A DNA stretch of 64,000 nucleotides from Lamellibrachia satsuma (GCA_033239005.1 BSQZ01000107.1:1262501-1326500); one strand, 5' to 3'; shown: positions 23,430 to 34,925, counted from the stretch's first letter. Numbers and translations are program-made. The notes: generated by a model not told the origin, from the sequence alone.

Positions 23430-23740
23430 AACCCCGAAGTTAAACTATGCTACTACAGCGACAATCAATGTGTGGCTGCTCTTAAATATTTGTCAGTGGC
23501 AGAGTTCCTTTGGAGAGCACGAGAGAAGAAACGTCTCTAGGTATTTTCAAAGGATGAAAGAGGGGTATCGACATCCACCAAATGGGGTGATTTTTGTGTG
23601 GAAAAGGGTTCTAATGTTAACTATTTAGTTTCGTATTGTCGATAAAACGAAGAGAAATATGAGCACATATACATTTACTAGAATATGTAAACTACTTACG
23701 CATATTTCATAGCTGCTAAAGAGGTACAATAGGACTGCCC
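23430..23740. repeat. Dispersed repeat also found at 38185-38755
   Basis: CAATGTGTGGCTGCTCTTAA, TTTTTGTGTGGAAAAGG and CTTACGCATATTTCATAG all recur in order just after block B, where about 310 bp separate the first part from the rest. It is either part of the larger duplication or a dispersed element of unknown type. No coding potential seen. Confidence 0.7.
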
Positions 23741-24423
23741 AAAGCGCTTTATGCCTCACCCTTGGCAGACCTGTTCATTCCAACGCCATGTCGACTTATC
23801 TGGGAAGCATTCAGCCACGCTGCAATTACTGCGCGAAAATTATTCGTTGGTTTATATCCACCACTATCTACAGCCATGTACCCATTTATATAGCAGAGTG
23901 AACTGCGGAAACATGGGGCGAACAAAATTTCCAAAGCTTCGAAAACGGCAGCAAGAGGATTCAAACACTACTGAGATTCCGACGCTCTAACCGGTGCCCT
24001 ACATAATAAATCAACCATAACGCGCATGCACGCACGCACGCACAATCAATCAATCAATCAATCCCTCTAGGTACATGGCTGTGTATTCGTGTTTATGACT
24101 GAATGAACTGAAACGGTTTCTAAACCTGGTCTCCAGAGCAACATGTCAACGCTTTATGCTGTTCATATTATATTCATGCTTCATATGTCGGTGTTTAATC
24201 AGCAAAGTGCTCGTCTCGGTCTCGACACGACGGAGCCATGAACAACGCTGGAACCAACCGCGACCAACGACAAACAAGCTAGATTATATTACTTCTGGTG
24301 ACACGAGCTTCCTGGAATTGTCCAACCTTTTCAGGTTCCACGTTGATTATTGTACCAGCGCAACGTCTTTTGATGTTTCGAATAAAGGTAATTCTGTAGC
24401 TGGACTTAATTCTCAGCTCTTGC
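23741..24423. other. Unassigned, with a small microsatellite
   Basis: No gene recognised. At about 24024-24064 there is a short (CGCA)n tract followed by (AATC)n. Confidence 0.45.
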
Positions 24424-24810
24424 GACCCGAGGTTACGAATCCCTGGTGCTTCCACTCGTCTTGTGACCCGAGATTACGAATCCCTGGTGCTACCACTCGT
24501 CTTGTGACCCGAGGTTACGAATCCCTGGTGCTTTCACTCGTCTTGTGACCCGAGGTTATGAATCCCTGGTGCATCCATTCGTCTTGTGACCCGAGGTTAT
24601 GAATCCCTGGAGCTTCCACTCGTCTTGTGACCCGAGGTTATGAATCCCTGGTGCTTCCACTCGTCTTGTGACCCGAGGTTATGAATCCCTGGAGCTTCCA
24701 CTCGTCTTGTGACCCGAGGTTATGAATCCCTGGAGCTTCCACTCGTCTTGTGACCCGAGGTTATGAATCCCCGGTGCTTCCACTCATCTTGTGACCCGAG
24801 GTTATGAATT
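24424..24810. repeat. 41-bp tandem repeat, about 9 units
   Basis: Units contain GACCCGAGGTTATGAATCCC and TGGTGCTTCCACTCGTCTTG. The first units have TTACGAATC and later ones TTATGAATC, so variants are grouped by position. An open frame from 24156 enters the array and ends in it. I regard that as chance. Confidence 0.93.
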
Positions 24811-24934
24811 GGTTTATCTGCAAAATTGCATTATCTCGTTTTGCCACGAGTGTGTGTTTGCTTTGTTAAGCTGCCTTGGCAGATCCCGAAAGTGACCTAT
24901 CACAGGAGGTCCACATGAAGATGTTGCCAGCAGT

Positions 24935-25260
24935 GGGGGGCGGTGGTCTAGTGGCTAGAGCACCCGACTGTCGATCGAGAGGTCGGTGGTTCGATTCTAT
25001 CTCCGACGGTTCGAAGCTTGGATAATTTCGTTCATCCCACTTTGCCTGTGTTTTTCGGAAGAGACATTAAAAGCCGTTGGTCCCTTCTATCTGGGGTCTA
25101 CGCCAGGGAAAGTAAAATATATCACACAAAAGGTGAATGTGTAACCTGTCGTGGACTCAGAGTGGTGGTGTCTATTTCTAGCCCACTGAAGCTGCTTCCT
25201 GGTCGGGCGCGTGAGAGGCGCCGAGCAGGCGATGATAAATGAAAAAATAACCCTATTCCA
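24935..25260 (+). mobile_element. tRNA-derived SINE
   Basis: A strong tRNA-like head: A-box GGTGGTCTAGTGG at about 24942-24954 and B-box GGTTCGATTC at 24988-24997, spaced as in a tRNA gene. The body has CGAAGCTTGGATAATTTCGT and CTGTCGTGGACTCAG. The tail is AATAAATGAAAAAATAACCC-like. The minus-strand SINE at 28911-29155 shares head and body. The head lacks the features of a working tRNA beyond the promoter boxes. Confidence 0.85.
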
Positions 25261-25489
25261 ATATACTGACAAACTGAATTAAGTATTTTGCAGAACAGTA
25301 CTTTTTCCAGATGTTATTTATCAATCCTTTAGATTTGTCAATAAATTTATATTTAACAACAACAAAAAACAACAGAATATGTAAAATATAATTCGAAATT
25401 TTTTCTAAATTATAATTATACAGCTTTAAATTTCTAACAAGCGTCCGCGTGGGCAGGAGAACGAGAGTGAGCGGTGGGTTGGTGGGGTG
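25261..25489. other. AT-rich left edge of block B
   Basis: No gene seen. The AT-rich DNA up to about 25440 has no match in front of block A. Homology with A begins where the GC-rich minisatellite starts. Confidence 0.5.
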
Positions 25490-26229
25490 TGTGGAGACGG
25501 GTGGTGGAGACGGCGAGAGGGAGATATGGGGATGGCGGATGAGGGGGAAGGGGTGCGTGGAGACGGGTGGTGGAGACGACGAGAGGGAGATATGGGGATG
25601 GCGGATGAGGGGGAAGGGGTGCGTGGAGACGGGTGGTGGAGACGACGAGAGGGAGATATGGGGATGGCGGATGAGGGGGAAGGGGTGCGTGGAGACGGGT
25701 GGTGGAGACGACGAGAGGGAGATATGGGGATGGCGGATGAGGGGAAGGGGTGCGTGGAGACGGGTGGTGGAGACGACGAGAGGGAGATATGGGGATGGCG
25801 GATGAGGGGGAAGGGGTGCGTGGAGACGGGTGGTGGAGACGACGAGAGGGAGATATGAGGATGGCGGATGAGGGGGAAGGGGTGCGTGGAGACGGGTGGT
25901 GGAGACGACGAGAGGGAGATATGAGGATGGCGGATGAGGGGGAAGGGGTGCGTGGAGACGGGTGGTGGAGACGGCGAGAGAGAGAGATATTGGAATGGCG
26001 GATGTGGGGGAAGGGGTTCGTGGAGACGGCGAGAGAGAGATATGGGGATGGTGGATGAGGAGGAAGAGGTGCGTGGAGACGGGTGGTGGAGACGGCGAGA
26101 GGGAGATATGGGGGATGGTGGATGAGGGGAAGAGGTGCGTGGAGATGGGTGGTGGAGACGGCGAGGGAGATATATGGGGGATGGTGGATGAGGGGAAGAG
26201 GTGCGTGGAGACGGGTGGTGGAGACGGCA
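25490..26229. repeat. GC-rich minisatellite, about 66-bp units, block B
   Basis: Units begin GAGACGGGTGGTGGAGACGA and include GATATGGGGATGGCGGATGA. More homogeneous at the left (five nearly identical units) than at the right. It is the counterpart of 319-1332, but here most units carry the GGGTGGTG piece, and the core reads GAGAGGGAGATATG rather than GAGAGCGAGATATG. Confidence 0.92.
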
Positions 26230-26930
26230 GTGAAATGGGACCAGTGACGGAAGGTGGAGGGCAAAAAAAAATCGACGATCAGTATCGATCACAGCCCCAC
26301 CCACCAAGCCTGGTCCGCGATGTCTTATTCAAAGGAGACATGTCATCCACATGTTTCGCGCCGAGATACGCATACGTACGTAAATACAGGTATAATGGCC
26401 TCCATTAGTTATAATTATACGATACTGATCCGTATTTTAGGCATTTTATCAAAGAAGACATGTTTCAGTTTCACATGCGATGTAATCTAGATATCTAAGA
26501 ACAGTTATAACTTAACAGGACAGGGAACACACACCAATAATGTTACTGTAGTTTATTAGTTTGAGAACGGGATTACACCCACGCTGGTGGAAAATTACTT
26601 ATACATGGGATTGTTGAATGCCAAGAAATACAATAAAGGGATGCGTGGCAGAGGTATCAAATTCAGTCCCACCTGCTTTTGGGGCCAAACGCCCATTTCC
26701 CACCAAATTTGAGAGTTCACGTCCCTCAAACCAATCCCACCTATTTTTGAGGTCAATTAACTTCGCACATCCTCACATTTTTCCTGCCACACCCCCTCAC
26801 ACTAGGCGCTTCCTGCCACACCCCCTCACACTAGGCGCTTCCTGCCACACCCCCTCACACTAGGCGCTTCATGTCCGAATTCACTGCACAAACTAACAGG
26901 TGAAACTGCTTTACGGCTACGTATGAGATC
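26230..26930. other. Duplicated non-coding sequence, block B
   Basis: Matches A 1333-2043 closely, including the three-unit 29-bp repeat at about 26786-26870. No gene seen. Confidence 0.8.
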
Positions 26931-27433
26931 CTGAACATAGGTATGGGGGGGGGTGGTTTATTCCCCCACTTTTGTGTATATCATTGTAAATACTCTAGCT
27001 AGCACTATATGCATATAATTATGTATGCTTGTCTGAACGTAGGTATCTTTTTCCTCTTTGTATGCTGTCGCTTTGTATAAGAGCAGCAAGGGTTTTTGGC
27101 AAAGACTGTCTTCGGCAGTTGCTAGTTACAGTAGAAAATATCACTAATATTAAATCTTATCTGGTATTGTTTACTAATTGGTCAAACACACCAGCTTAAT
27201 AAGTAATACACCAGGCTGTGCACAATTTGTGGCAGACTTTGCCACTAGTATTGTGTGCACAGCGGCAATCCTTGTTGGATATGAATAAAATTGGATTGCC
27301 CGTTACCAACCTACCAAGTAGTTGGTGTATTTCTACAAACAGAGAAAGGTCTGCATAAGCTTGTCCCCATTTCATTGTAAACACAAATACACCGGGAGTC
27401 GACGGGGTATCGAGCTGCGAAAAACACACGAAT
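26931..27433. mobile_element. 503-bp insertion specific to block B, flanked by AGATC
   Basis: Block A is continuous here (TATTAGATCAATTCAAC, about 2044-2060). B has AGATC at 26926-26930, then 503 bp, then AGATC at 27434-27438. It has a TATAAG word near 27075 and AATAAAAT near 27286. The 5-bp duplication and these signals would fit a solo LTR, but the ends are not the usual TG and CA, so the class is undecided. Confidence 0.55.
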
Positions 27434-27731
27434 AGATCAATTCAACTTGTAGGCTAAACATTAAGTATTGAGATGCGTTCGGAGCATGGAATGTATGGCT
27501 GAAACTGTCCAGTATGTCCACCGTGTGTTATATTCACTGCACGGAAACCCGCCCAACCAACAGTAATTACTAAAACACTGTCTTCAACTTCTCAATGTTA
27601 AGCAACATATGTTCCGTTCCATTTGTCTCTACCAACCCAGCAATACGTGTCTTAGCTATACAGGTGATTTGTCATGAAGACCAAATCAACAACTTGTAAT
27701 GGCAACCGAGGCAAAGGGTTTCACATGTTCA

Positions 27732-28690
27732 TCAACTGGCCCTGTGGCTCAGTTGGTTTGGTGCTCACATTGTGATTAAGATCATTGGGATCAAGCCTCT
27801 AACCGACGGCCAACTCAGTCGTGTTTAAACAAATCAGTACAACTTGCCGACGTTTAGCTGCCTAATTTAATTTAAAAATAAAGTGAAAGAACTGCTACTC
27901 TCTAAATATCAATGACTTTACAGTAAACACTGCAAATAAGAAATTTTGTATTTGTACAAAATGTAATGTAGTCAGGATCATGTATTACTTAATGTATTCA
28001 TGCTCACATTTAATGAATACATAACACTTGTATAGTTAGTGCATTATTTGTTCATATAATTCAAAGTACAAATTATATGTTGATATTTAAGCAACATTTT
28101 TGAGAGTAAATTTGTATTTGTATAGTATATACTCTACATCTACCTTTATTTTAATATGGCAGAAAAAAACCATGAATTGATGTTCGTGTAGTATTCAATG
28201 TATTCATGGTTCCTGCATTACTTAATGTGTTCATGTTCACATTGTAATGTATTCATGTGCAATAATTAGTTAGGTTATTAGTGTAGTATTTGTTCATAAA
28301 ATTCTAATTACTATTTTTATTTTTTTTCATTATATTGTATTTCACTTGCAGTAATGTTGCTTAGTATATGTTTTTGGCTGAAGCCTAAGGAAACAAAATA
28401 ATTATGTTGATTTATTTCTGGGTGGTCCTCGTGATAAGCCCCGCGGGGTTTCTAGAGGATCTCCTTGGTTGCTCCGCTATTTGTATAATCTGTGACTGAA
28501 ATCATATTGCAAGTATGTTTAAATGAATGTGTAGCCAAAATAAAGTTATTCATTCATAACTGTGATTAGCACCAGGTATTCGGATATAGGAAGTTGGAAA
28601 TGTGTCTTTTCGAGGAGACAAATTGAAGTAAACTATTCCGCACAGGAGGTTAATATATTACCTGTCGTTGACTCACATAAACCTGCTACT
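27732..28690 (+). mobile_element. tRNA-derived SINE, block B copy, split by an insertion
   Basis: Same SINE as 2353-2650. The head (CTGTGGCTCAGTTGG) is at 27740-27754, and the rest resumes at 28561 with TGTGATTAGCACCAGG. B lacks about 15 bp of the A copy around the B-box, so its promoter is damaged. Confidence 0.7.
27868..28560 (+). mobile_element. 0.7-kb insertion within the SINE, block B
   Basis: A is continuous at this point (CTAATTGTGATTAG). The insert is AT rich, repeats the word AATGTATTCATG at least three times, and ends AATAAAGTTATTCATTCATA. That resembles a LINE 3' end with a short TTCA repeat on the plus strand. No coding remains recognised, so the family is unknown. Confidence 0.5.
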
Positions 28691-28910
28691 ATAAAAACAA
28701 TCCTGCGTTTGCCCTGAACATAGGTATGTTTGGTGTATATAACCACACAAGACAACACGGCGATAAAACCTTTATCTGCGGCTCACGTCCTACTGAGTGA
28801 GTAGATGCCATACCAAAACAGTGGCGCCACATTGTGGCAGCCAAATTAGTAGCCGCTAGGGACGCTGTGTATAGAGGCATTCCTAAAATGTGGGTCTTAC
28901 GCATAACTCT

Positions 28911-29155
28911 CAAGTCTCAAGTAGTTATACTCCAAACAGCCCAATCTTGAGCTAACGCTCGGGTTTGGACCAACGGCTTTTAATGTCTCACCAGGTAGAA
29001 GGAACCAACGATTTTATTGTCTCTTCCGAAAGACACAGGAAAAGTGGGGTGAACGAAATTGCCCAAGCTTCGAAACGGCGGAGGTGGAATCGAACCACCG
29101 TCCTCTCGATCGACAGGCGGGTGCTCTAAACATTAGACCACTGTTCCTCTATCCT
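28911..29155 (-). mobile_element. tRNA-derived SINE, minus strand, block B only
   Basis: On the minus strand the head reads GTGGTCTAATGTTTAGAGC (A-box) with GGTGGTTCGATTCCACC as B-box. The body has CGAAGCTTGGGCAATTTCGT. Block A lacks it (GGGTCTTACTCAATACTCTA at 4252-4271). TAACTCT lies on both sides (28904-28910 and 29156-29162) as a probable short target-site duplication. The 3' part is shorter than in the 24935 copy. Confidence 0.8.
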
Positions 29156-30068
29156 AACTCTTGGCCTCGTACCACAGTCAGAATGCAAACGCCATGACAT
29201 ATTGTGGAGTTTGGGTTTATTTGTGCAGAGCAGAAATTGTGTGAATGAGTGAGTGGGAATAATGTTTTTGTAGCATCTGAGCTTTGAAATGATGCCTTTT
29301 GTCAGTTGGTATACCGGTTGCGTAAGGACACAGTGGCCATTAGGCAGGATATACTCATAATTTGAAAACGGTGAACTTGCATGGCAGAAATGCGGGGAGG
29401 TCAGGCGTTGAAGCAATTTGAGGGAAAAGGATGTATGTCATTTTCACGAATTTCACACAGCAGGTGTTTTAATGAGTGTGTTATGTGTTGTGAAAGTTTA
29501 AAGAAAATTTACAAATTTTCCATTGAGGCACACGAACGTTATAATGGTCGACTATGGCAAAACTAACTGCGTTCACAGGTCTCTTACCCATGCCAGAAAT
29601 TCGTGCGCTTAGGGATAACAGCATGTAACTTGGCAGACTTATACACTGACCGATATTATGACTAGCAGGATATGAAATCTTGTAAGTAGCGTTCCTGGTG
29701 ACATTGAGCAACCATGACAGGTTATTTGTTCTTCTAATGTGTTTTAAAACCAGAAACGGTTCTGATTTTGAATGATACTTGTGTGTATTAGTGGTGTTGG
29801 AAACATGTTTAAACTCATTTCTATACTCTAGATGCTGTAACCATTGAAGAAAACCCACAATGATTGCCACGTTGATAGATATCTATCAATTATTCCTGCC
29901 ATAATGTACTTTGAAATCCACACGTCCCTATACCCTATGTTAAATGTTCACTTGGTAACTCATGCATGAACCACTTGGCTATTTCTGTACAATTTTCATT
30001 GTGTAGTAAACTTGCGTTCAACGTATTAATGACATCTGATAACAAGTCACGGCCGCGTGTGTAATTAT
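29156..30068. other. Duplicated non-coding sequence, block B
   Basis: Matches A 4273-5195 nearly base for base. No gene seen. Confidence 0.8.
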
Positions 30069-30367
30069 TTGGTAATAAATTTGGTAATAATTTTATTAAA
30101 ATGGCAACTATAGCAGTTGAATTATACAATTGGCACAGTAAAACAACCAATGATAATAAATTAATTAAGACAAAAATATGACTTTAAATATAAAAACTTA
30201 AAAGGTGCACGTACATCATGTTTAAAGTAATGTTTGTATATTAACAATGTAAATATGAAGGACATAACCATAAATTAAAACTTAAAACAGGCAATACTAT
30301 AGTAGAATAAATTATATGGCCTACTACTATTATGTAAAAAGTAACTAATTTATAAATCAGTTCATAA

Positions 30368-30700
30368 TTACTGCCAGTGTCTTAAAGCATATGGTATAAA
30401 AGAGTTCTGAAATCTTGCAGTTCTGCAACGCGGCACACAGTAAGTCCTCGTGTTTCGAGTTGTATACGGAGTTTCCCGGAGGGGAGGCAAAAGATGGTGT
30501 AATTTATGTGTAGATTGTTGCATGCTTATGAATAGCGTTCTACACAACTTCTCCCTCCGGTCTGACAGCGTTGGTAGATTGGCTGCGGTGATGGCTTCGG
30601 TGTACGACTTATCTTGGAAAATTATCCGCATTGCCCGTTTCTGGATGTATTCTATCTGTCTCGTTTGCTTTTTGTAAGGCTCGTGTGCCACACTTGGCAT
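30368..30700 (-). pseudogene. LINE ORF2 C-terminal part
   Basis: Continues the reverse transcriptase frame after the break: TRQIEYIQKRAMRIIF follows directly from YACQVWH in sense, then SDRREKLC, and the frame closes at 30368 with FIPYALRHWQ. This is the typical C terminus of CR1/Jockey-type ORF2. About 300 bp of 3' UTR follow. Confidence 0.85.
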
Positions 30701-32760
30701 GCATACTCCAATACCGATCGGACGATTGAAGTGTATATGTTGATGAGATGGTGAGGGTCAATGCCGGCTCTTTTGAGAAGGATGATGAAGTATAGACGTT
30801 GCGATGCTTTTGTAGTGATTTCGTCTATGTGTAATTGCCACTTCAGGTCTTCAGATAGAGTCACACCTAGTAGACGAGTGCTGTTAACTTGTTGGATTGG
30901 TCTACCGTCGATGGTTAGCAGTGCGATGTCCGGAGTTGATTTCTTGAAGCATATCCGCAGTTCTTTCGTCTTGTCGTAGTTCAGCGCCATTTTATTACTC
31001 GCTGTCCATTGCCCGACTTCGTCTGCCGCTACTTGGAGTGAGCTGTCCATTCCGGAGGATGAAGAAGCTTCCCATATTGTGCAATCGTCGACATATTTTA
31101 TATGTTCGCATACTGTTTGCAGATCATTAATATGGTGTAGGAAGCCGATTGGTCCAAATATTGTGCCTTGTGGGACACCTGCGTTGACACTGGTGTACTC
31201 CGATTTCACACTCCCGATCTTTACCCTCTGTTTGCGTTGACACAGGAAGGATGTCAGCCATTTGGTAATAAAAGTTGGAAGTCCAAGAGATGCACATTTC
31301 GTCATTAAAATGTGATGGTCGACTCGGTCAAACGCTTTGCTGAAATCGACGAGAAGTATTCGTACTATGGTTCCAGGGGTCTCGACCGCGTATTTCCACT
31401 TGTGAACAAGCTCGACCAGTGCGTGTACGGTTGATGTTCCTTTGATTGATCCATATTGCTGAGGATCAATCTGGTCCATGGTAATGTCCATTATCCACGT
31501 GCACATGAATGTCTCCAAGCACTTCGATAAAACTGGCGTGAGAGATATCGGGCGCAGGTCTTTCTCAATTCGCGCTGGTGGTCGAATTTTAGGCACTGGT
31601 CGGACGTCAGCGCATTTCCACAGGGCAGGCACGGTTCCTTCCCGTAGGCTGCTGTTGAATATCGCACAGACGGGAGGAGCGAGGATGGCGGCGTAGTCAT
31701 GTAAGATCCAGTTGGGTATCTCGTCAGGGCCGGTTGCTTTGTGTGTTTTAATTCGTGATAGTGATATGACTACTTCATCGACGTTGATGATGTAGGCATC
31801 TGGGACCGTCGTGTCGGCTCCCGGAGGTAAGAACTCATCAACGGGTAAAAGTGGTGGGAAATCTTTGGTCACAGACTCAAAGAAATCACTTATTTCGTTT
31901 GCTAGAATACTGAAGTTTCCTGAACAGTGTGTGTTAGCAAGACCTTGTAGATTGTCACAGTTGACCTTTACCCCTACAAGTTCTTTCACGCTATTCCACC
32001 ATCGTTTCGGATGTTCGTTCTCAAGTGATTTGATTTTTCTTTGGTAATACTTTCGTTGCAAAGACTTTCTGGCACGATTAACTTTATTTCTGTAATGCCT
32101 GTACAATGGTTGGTTCTCGGAAAGAAGCGCGATCTGGCGGCGACGTATTAGATAGCGGAAATTGTCATCTATCCAAGGTCTGTCGCTGGAACATCTTCTG
32201 ATTTTTCGTTCAGGGAGATGCGTGTCGAGTAAAGTTTTGATTGTAGAATTGAAAAACTGCAGTTGTTGTTCGCAGCTTGGTAGGTGGAATAAGGTTTCCC
32301 ACGAGATGAGGTTGAGCGCTGCTGCAAAACGGGCTCGATCATCAGGCCTGCAACTGCGCGAAGACGTCTTTGAAACGACTGGTTCTGTATATTTCGTGGA
32401 CGTTGATGGAGTGCATATTACCACCATGTGATCCGATAGGCCAATCGGTGCTATGACTACTGGACAGTGGTATAAATCCGTTAGGTTTGTATAGATTTTG
32501 TCCAGTGTCGCAGTTCCCCGTGTTGGTATGTCAACAATTTGTTTTAGGTTGTGATTTCTTTTCAAGTGAGAATCTCTCAACTTGTTAAGGTCGCCCATTA
32601 TGATGACGCCAGTATATGGATGGTGACGGCGTACATAGTCAACAGATTGGTCAATGTGGTTTAGCAATGTCCAGTCGTCTGCCCGGGAGGGTGGTACACT
32701 GTGCAGATTGTTATCTGCGGGTGGTTGCGAGGCATCTTTGGTGGACGTATCGTCATCCAC
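30652..32760 (-). pseudogene. LINE ORF2: endonuclease C-terminal part and reverse transcriptase
   Basis: A 702-codon open frame, the longest credible coding frame in the window. MGDLN at residues 55-59 and SDH at 109-111 complete the endonuclease. The reverse transcriptase follows: HKATGPDEIPNW at 340-351, LRPISLTPVLSKCLE at 402-416, LVDFSKAFD at 470-478 (motif A, first catalytic Asp), GVPQG at 528-532, and YVDD at 556-559 (motif C). The region after RLLGVTL has the usual thumb-side sequence up to VLEYACQVWH. A second frameshift near 30690 moves the remaining residues to another frame. The initial Met is inside a frameshifted region and is not a genuine start. With both shifts corrected the product would be of normal length for this group. 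Confidence 0.92.
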
Positions 32761-33428
32761 ATAGTTTCAAGTTCTGGTTGGTTTAGTTCTGTCCATTGCT
32801 TAGTCGGGATTATATCTCGTACATAGCAAACAATCCCTCCATGTTGACGGCCATCTTGCCTGTCCCTCCTGTAGAGGTTGAAACCGGGTAACCTGAGCGA
32901 GCCGTCTGGTATTCTGCTGGTACACCATGTCTCAGTGACTGCTACGACGTCCACTCCGTAGTTATCTTTAATTACTTTGATTTCATCGATTTTGCTTGCC
33001 AAGGCACCCCGAATGTTAGTATTGATGATGGTTGGTAGATCCCACTTGTTCGAGTGTACGTTGATGAGGTTGTTGTAATTAGCCCCATTTCTGCTAACGT
33101 GAACGTCATGTTGCATGTTGCTCCCTAGGGCGCGTGTGTGGCCCGCCTGTGTATGTGTCATATTGTTCAGATTGACACAATTGTCATTGCAATGTCTCAC
33201 CTTGTCGGCTGTGGTGTTAACGCATTGAACGGGCCTGAAGCCAGACAATACCACTTGAATGGGTCTGCGTAGCATTGTTCCCCCTCGTTGACCTCTTCTG
33301 GTTGGCTGCGTGCAGGAAATGCCGTTCATTGTCAGAGCTTTCCACAATGAACTGCTGACTGGTTTTCCTGACACAAAGCCGGCCAACTGGTAGAGAGCCT
33401 TCGCTGAATATTGCAGTGCGGCCGTCAT
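32690..33428 (-). pseudogene. LINE ORF2 N-terminal part: AP-type endonuclease
   Basis: The open frame spans 33428-32661 (255 codons); the homologous part ends at about 32690. Endonuclease motifs: NTNIRG at residues 136-141 (motif with the catalytic Asn), ETW at 166-168 (metal-binding Glu), and GGIVCYVRD at 197-205. At ICTVYHPP the frame is lost: the next frame continues with NNLHSVPPSRADDW, so a one-base shift lies near 32690-32700. Residues 1-125 show no motif I recognise and may be an ORF1 remnant or linker. The nuclease nicks target DNA to prime reverse transcription. Confidence 0.85.
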
Positions 33429-33696
33429 GCTTGACTGAATCGTCTGCTACTGTTTGTGCCACCTGTAGCTTGGTCAAAGTGTTCGAAATTGAGCGATTTC
33501 CTTCGTAAATTCGGAAACTTTTATCTTCTCCGCGATCACTGTATGTTCATAGAGCAGTTTGCTAAAATTGGCATATGATAGTGCCTTAAAACTTAACATT
33601 AATTACACTAAAGCCGAGAATGTTTTTGGTGCTGCCGTGTAGGCGCACACGCACTCTGTCACGCACTCTGTCATTCCTGAGGCTCAAGGTAATTAT

Positions 33697-34094
33697 GACG
33701 ATTGTATTCAGAGACAACTACTACCACCACAGCATAAACACAACGACAACAGTTAATCACTCGGTTAAGCCGGAGAATTATCTCACGACTGAGAGGCTTT
33801 TCATAATTTAAAAATGATACCGCATGGCCAGTAGAACATTTACTTATTTCTCAAAATGATTTATATCACTATTTAATATTTAACTCATCCCGTTTTACAA
33901 AGAAATTGCATCAGTTAATTTGGCTGGATGCTCAGAGACAATTACTACCACCACTGCATAAACACTGCGACAACAGTTGACGACTTGCAGGAACAGTATA
34001 AAATGTTAGATAGTTGACATTGTTGACAGTTTTGTTCATCAGAAATGTTCATTCTTCACTGTGACAACAGTTGACGACTTGGTTAAGGCGAAGA
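33697..34094. other. Duplicated non-coding sequence, block B, with a large junction
   Basis: Matches A from 5198 to about 5435, then jumps at GGATGCTCAGAGACAATTAC (about 33926-33945) to the equivalent of A 8740. No gene seen. Confidence 0.75.
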
Positions 34095-34925
34095 ACCAGC
34101 TGAGGGCAGGCGGCGGAGAGGGCAGTTGAGGGCGGGCGGCGGAGAGGGCAGCTGAGGGCGGGCGGCGGAGAGGGCAGCTGAGGGCAGGCGGGGAGAGGGC
34201 AGCTTAGGGCAGGCGGCGGAGAGGGCAGCTAAGGGCGGGCGGCGGAGAGGGCAGCTGAGGGCGGGCGGCGGAGAGGGCAGCTGAGGGCAGGCGGGGAGAG
34301 GGCAGCTTAGGGCAGGCGGCGGAGAGGGCAGCTGAGGGCGGGCGGCGGAGAGGGCAGCTGAGGGCAGGCGGGGAGAGGGCAGCTTAAGGCAGGCGGCGGA
34401 GAGGGCAGCTAAGGGCAGGCGGCGGAGAGGGCAGCTGAGAGCGGGCGGCGGAGAGGGCAGCTGAGGGCAGGCGGGGAGAGGGCAGCTTAGGGCGGGCGGC
34501 GGAGAGGGCAGCTGAGGGCAGGCGGCGGAGAGGGCAGCTGAGAGCGGGCGGCGGAGAGGGCAGCTGAGGGCAGGCGGGGAGAGGGCAGCTGAGAGCGGGC
34601 GGCGGAGAGGGCAGCTTAGGGCGGGCGGCGGAGAGGGCAGCTGAGGGCAGGCGGCGGAGAGGGCAGCTAAGGGCGGGCGGCGGAGAGGGCAGCTAAGGGC
34701 GGGCGACGGAGAGCGCAGCTGAGGGCAGGCGGCGGAGAGGGCAGCTAAGGGCAGGCAGCTGAGAGGGCAGCTGAGGGCGGGCGGCGGAGAGGGCAGCTGA
34801 GGGCAGGCGGCGGAGATGGCAGCTAAGGGCAGGCGGCGGAGAGGGTAGCTGAAGGCGGGCGGCGGAGAGGGCAGCTAAGGGCAGGCGGCGGAGAGGGCAG
34901 CTGAGGGCGGGCGGCGGAGAGGAGG
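34095..34925. repeat. 26-bp GC-rich minisatellite, about 32 units, block B
   Basis: Units are AGGGCGGGCGGCGGAGAGGG plus CAGCTG, with AGGGCAGGCGG variants and a 25-bp form (GCGGGGAGAGG). Higher-order runs of three to four unit types recur, which suggests amplification of blocks of units. Block A has only one unit at the homologous spot (about 8908-8936). Confidence 0.93.

Larger units (their letters stand above)
30069..33688 (-). mobile_element. CR1/Jockey-group non-LTR retrotransposon with 8-bp target-site duplication
   Basis: GTAATTAT flanks the element at 30061-30068 and 33689-33696. Block A keeps a single GTAATTAT at the equivalent place (about 5190-5197), which proves an insertion of about 3.6 kb. 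On the minus strand the order is a short 5' region, AP-type endonuclease, reverse transcriptase, C-terminal domain and a short AT-rich 3' UTR ending in repeats of TTACCAAATTTA type at 30069-30095. The coding region is broken by two frameshifts. No separate ORF1 with known motifs is visible, so the copy is probably 5' truncated. Confidence 0.9.

Noticed and set aside
24942..25010. A tRNA gene
   Set aside because: Promoter boxes are good but the sequence is joined to a SINE body and recurs in a second SINE on the minus strand at 28911-29155.
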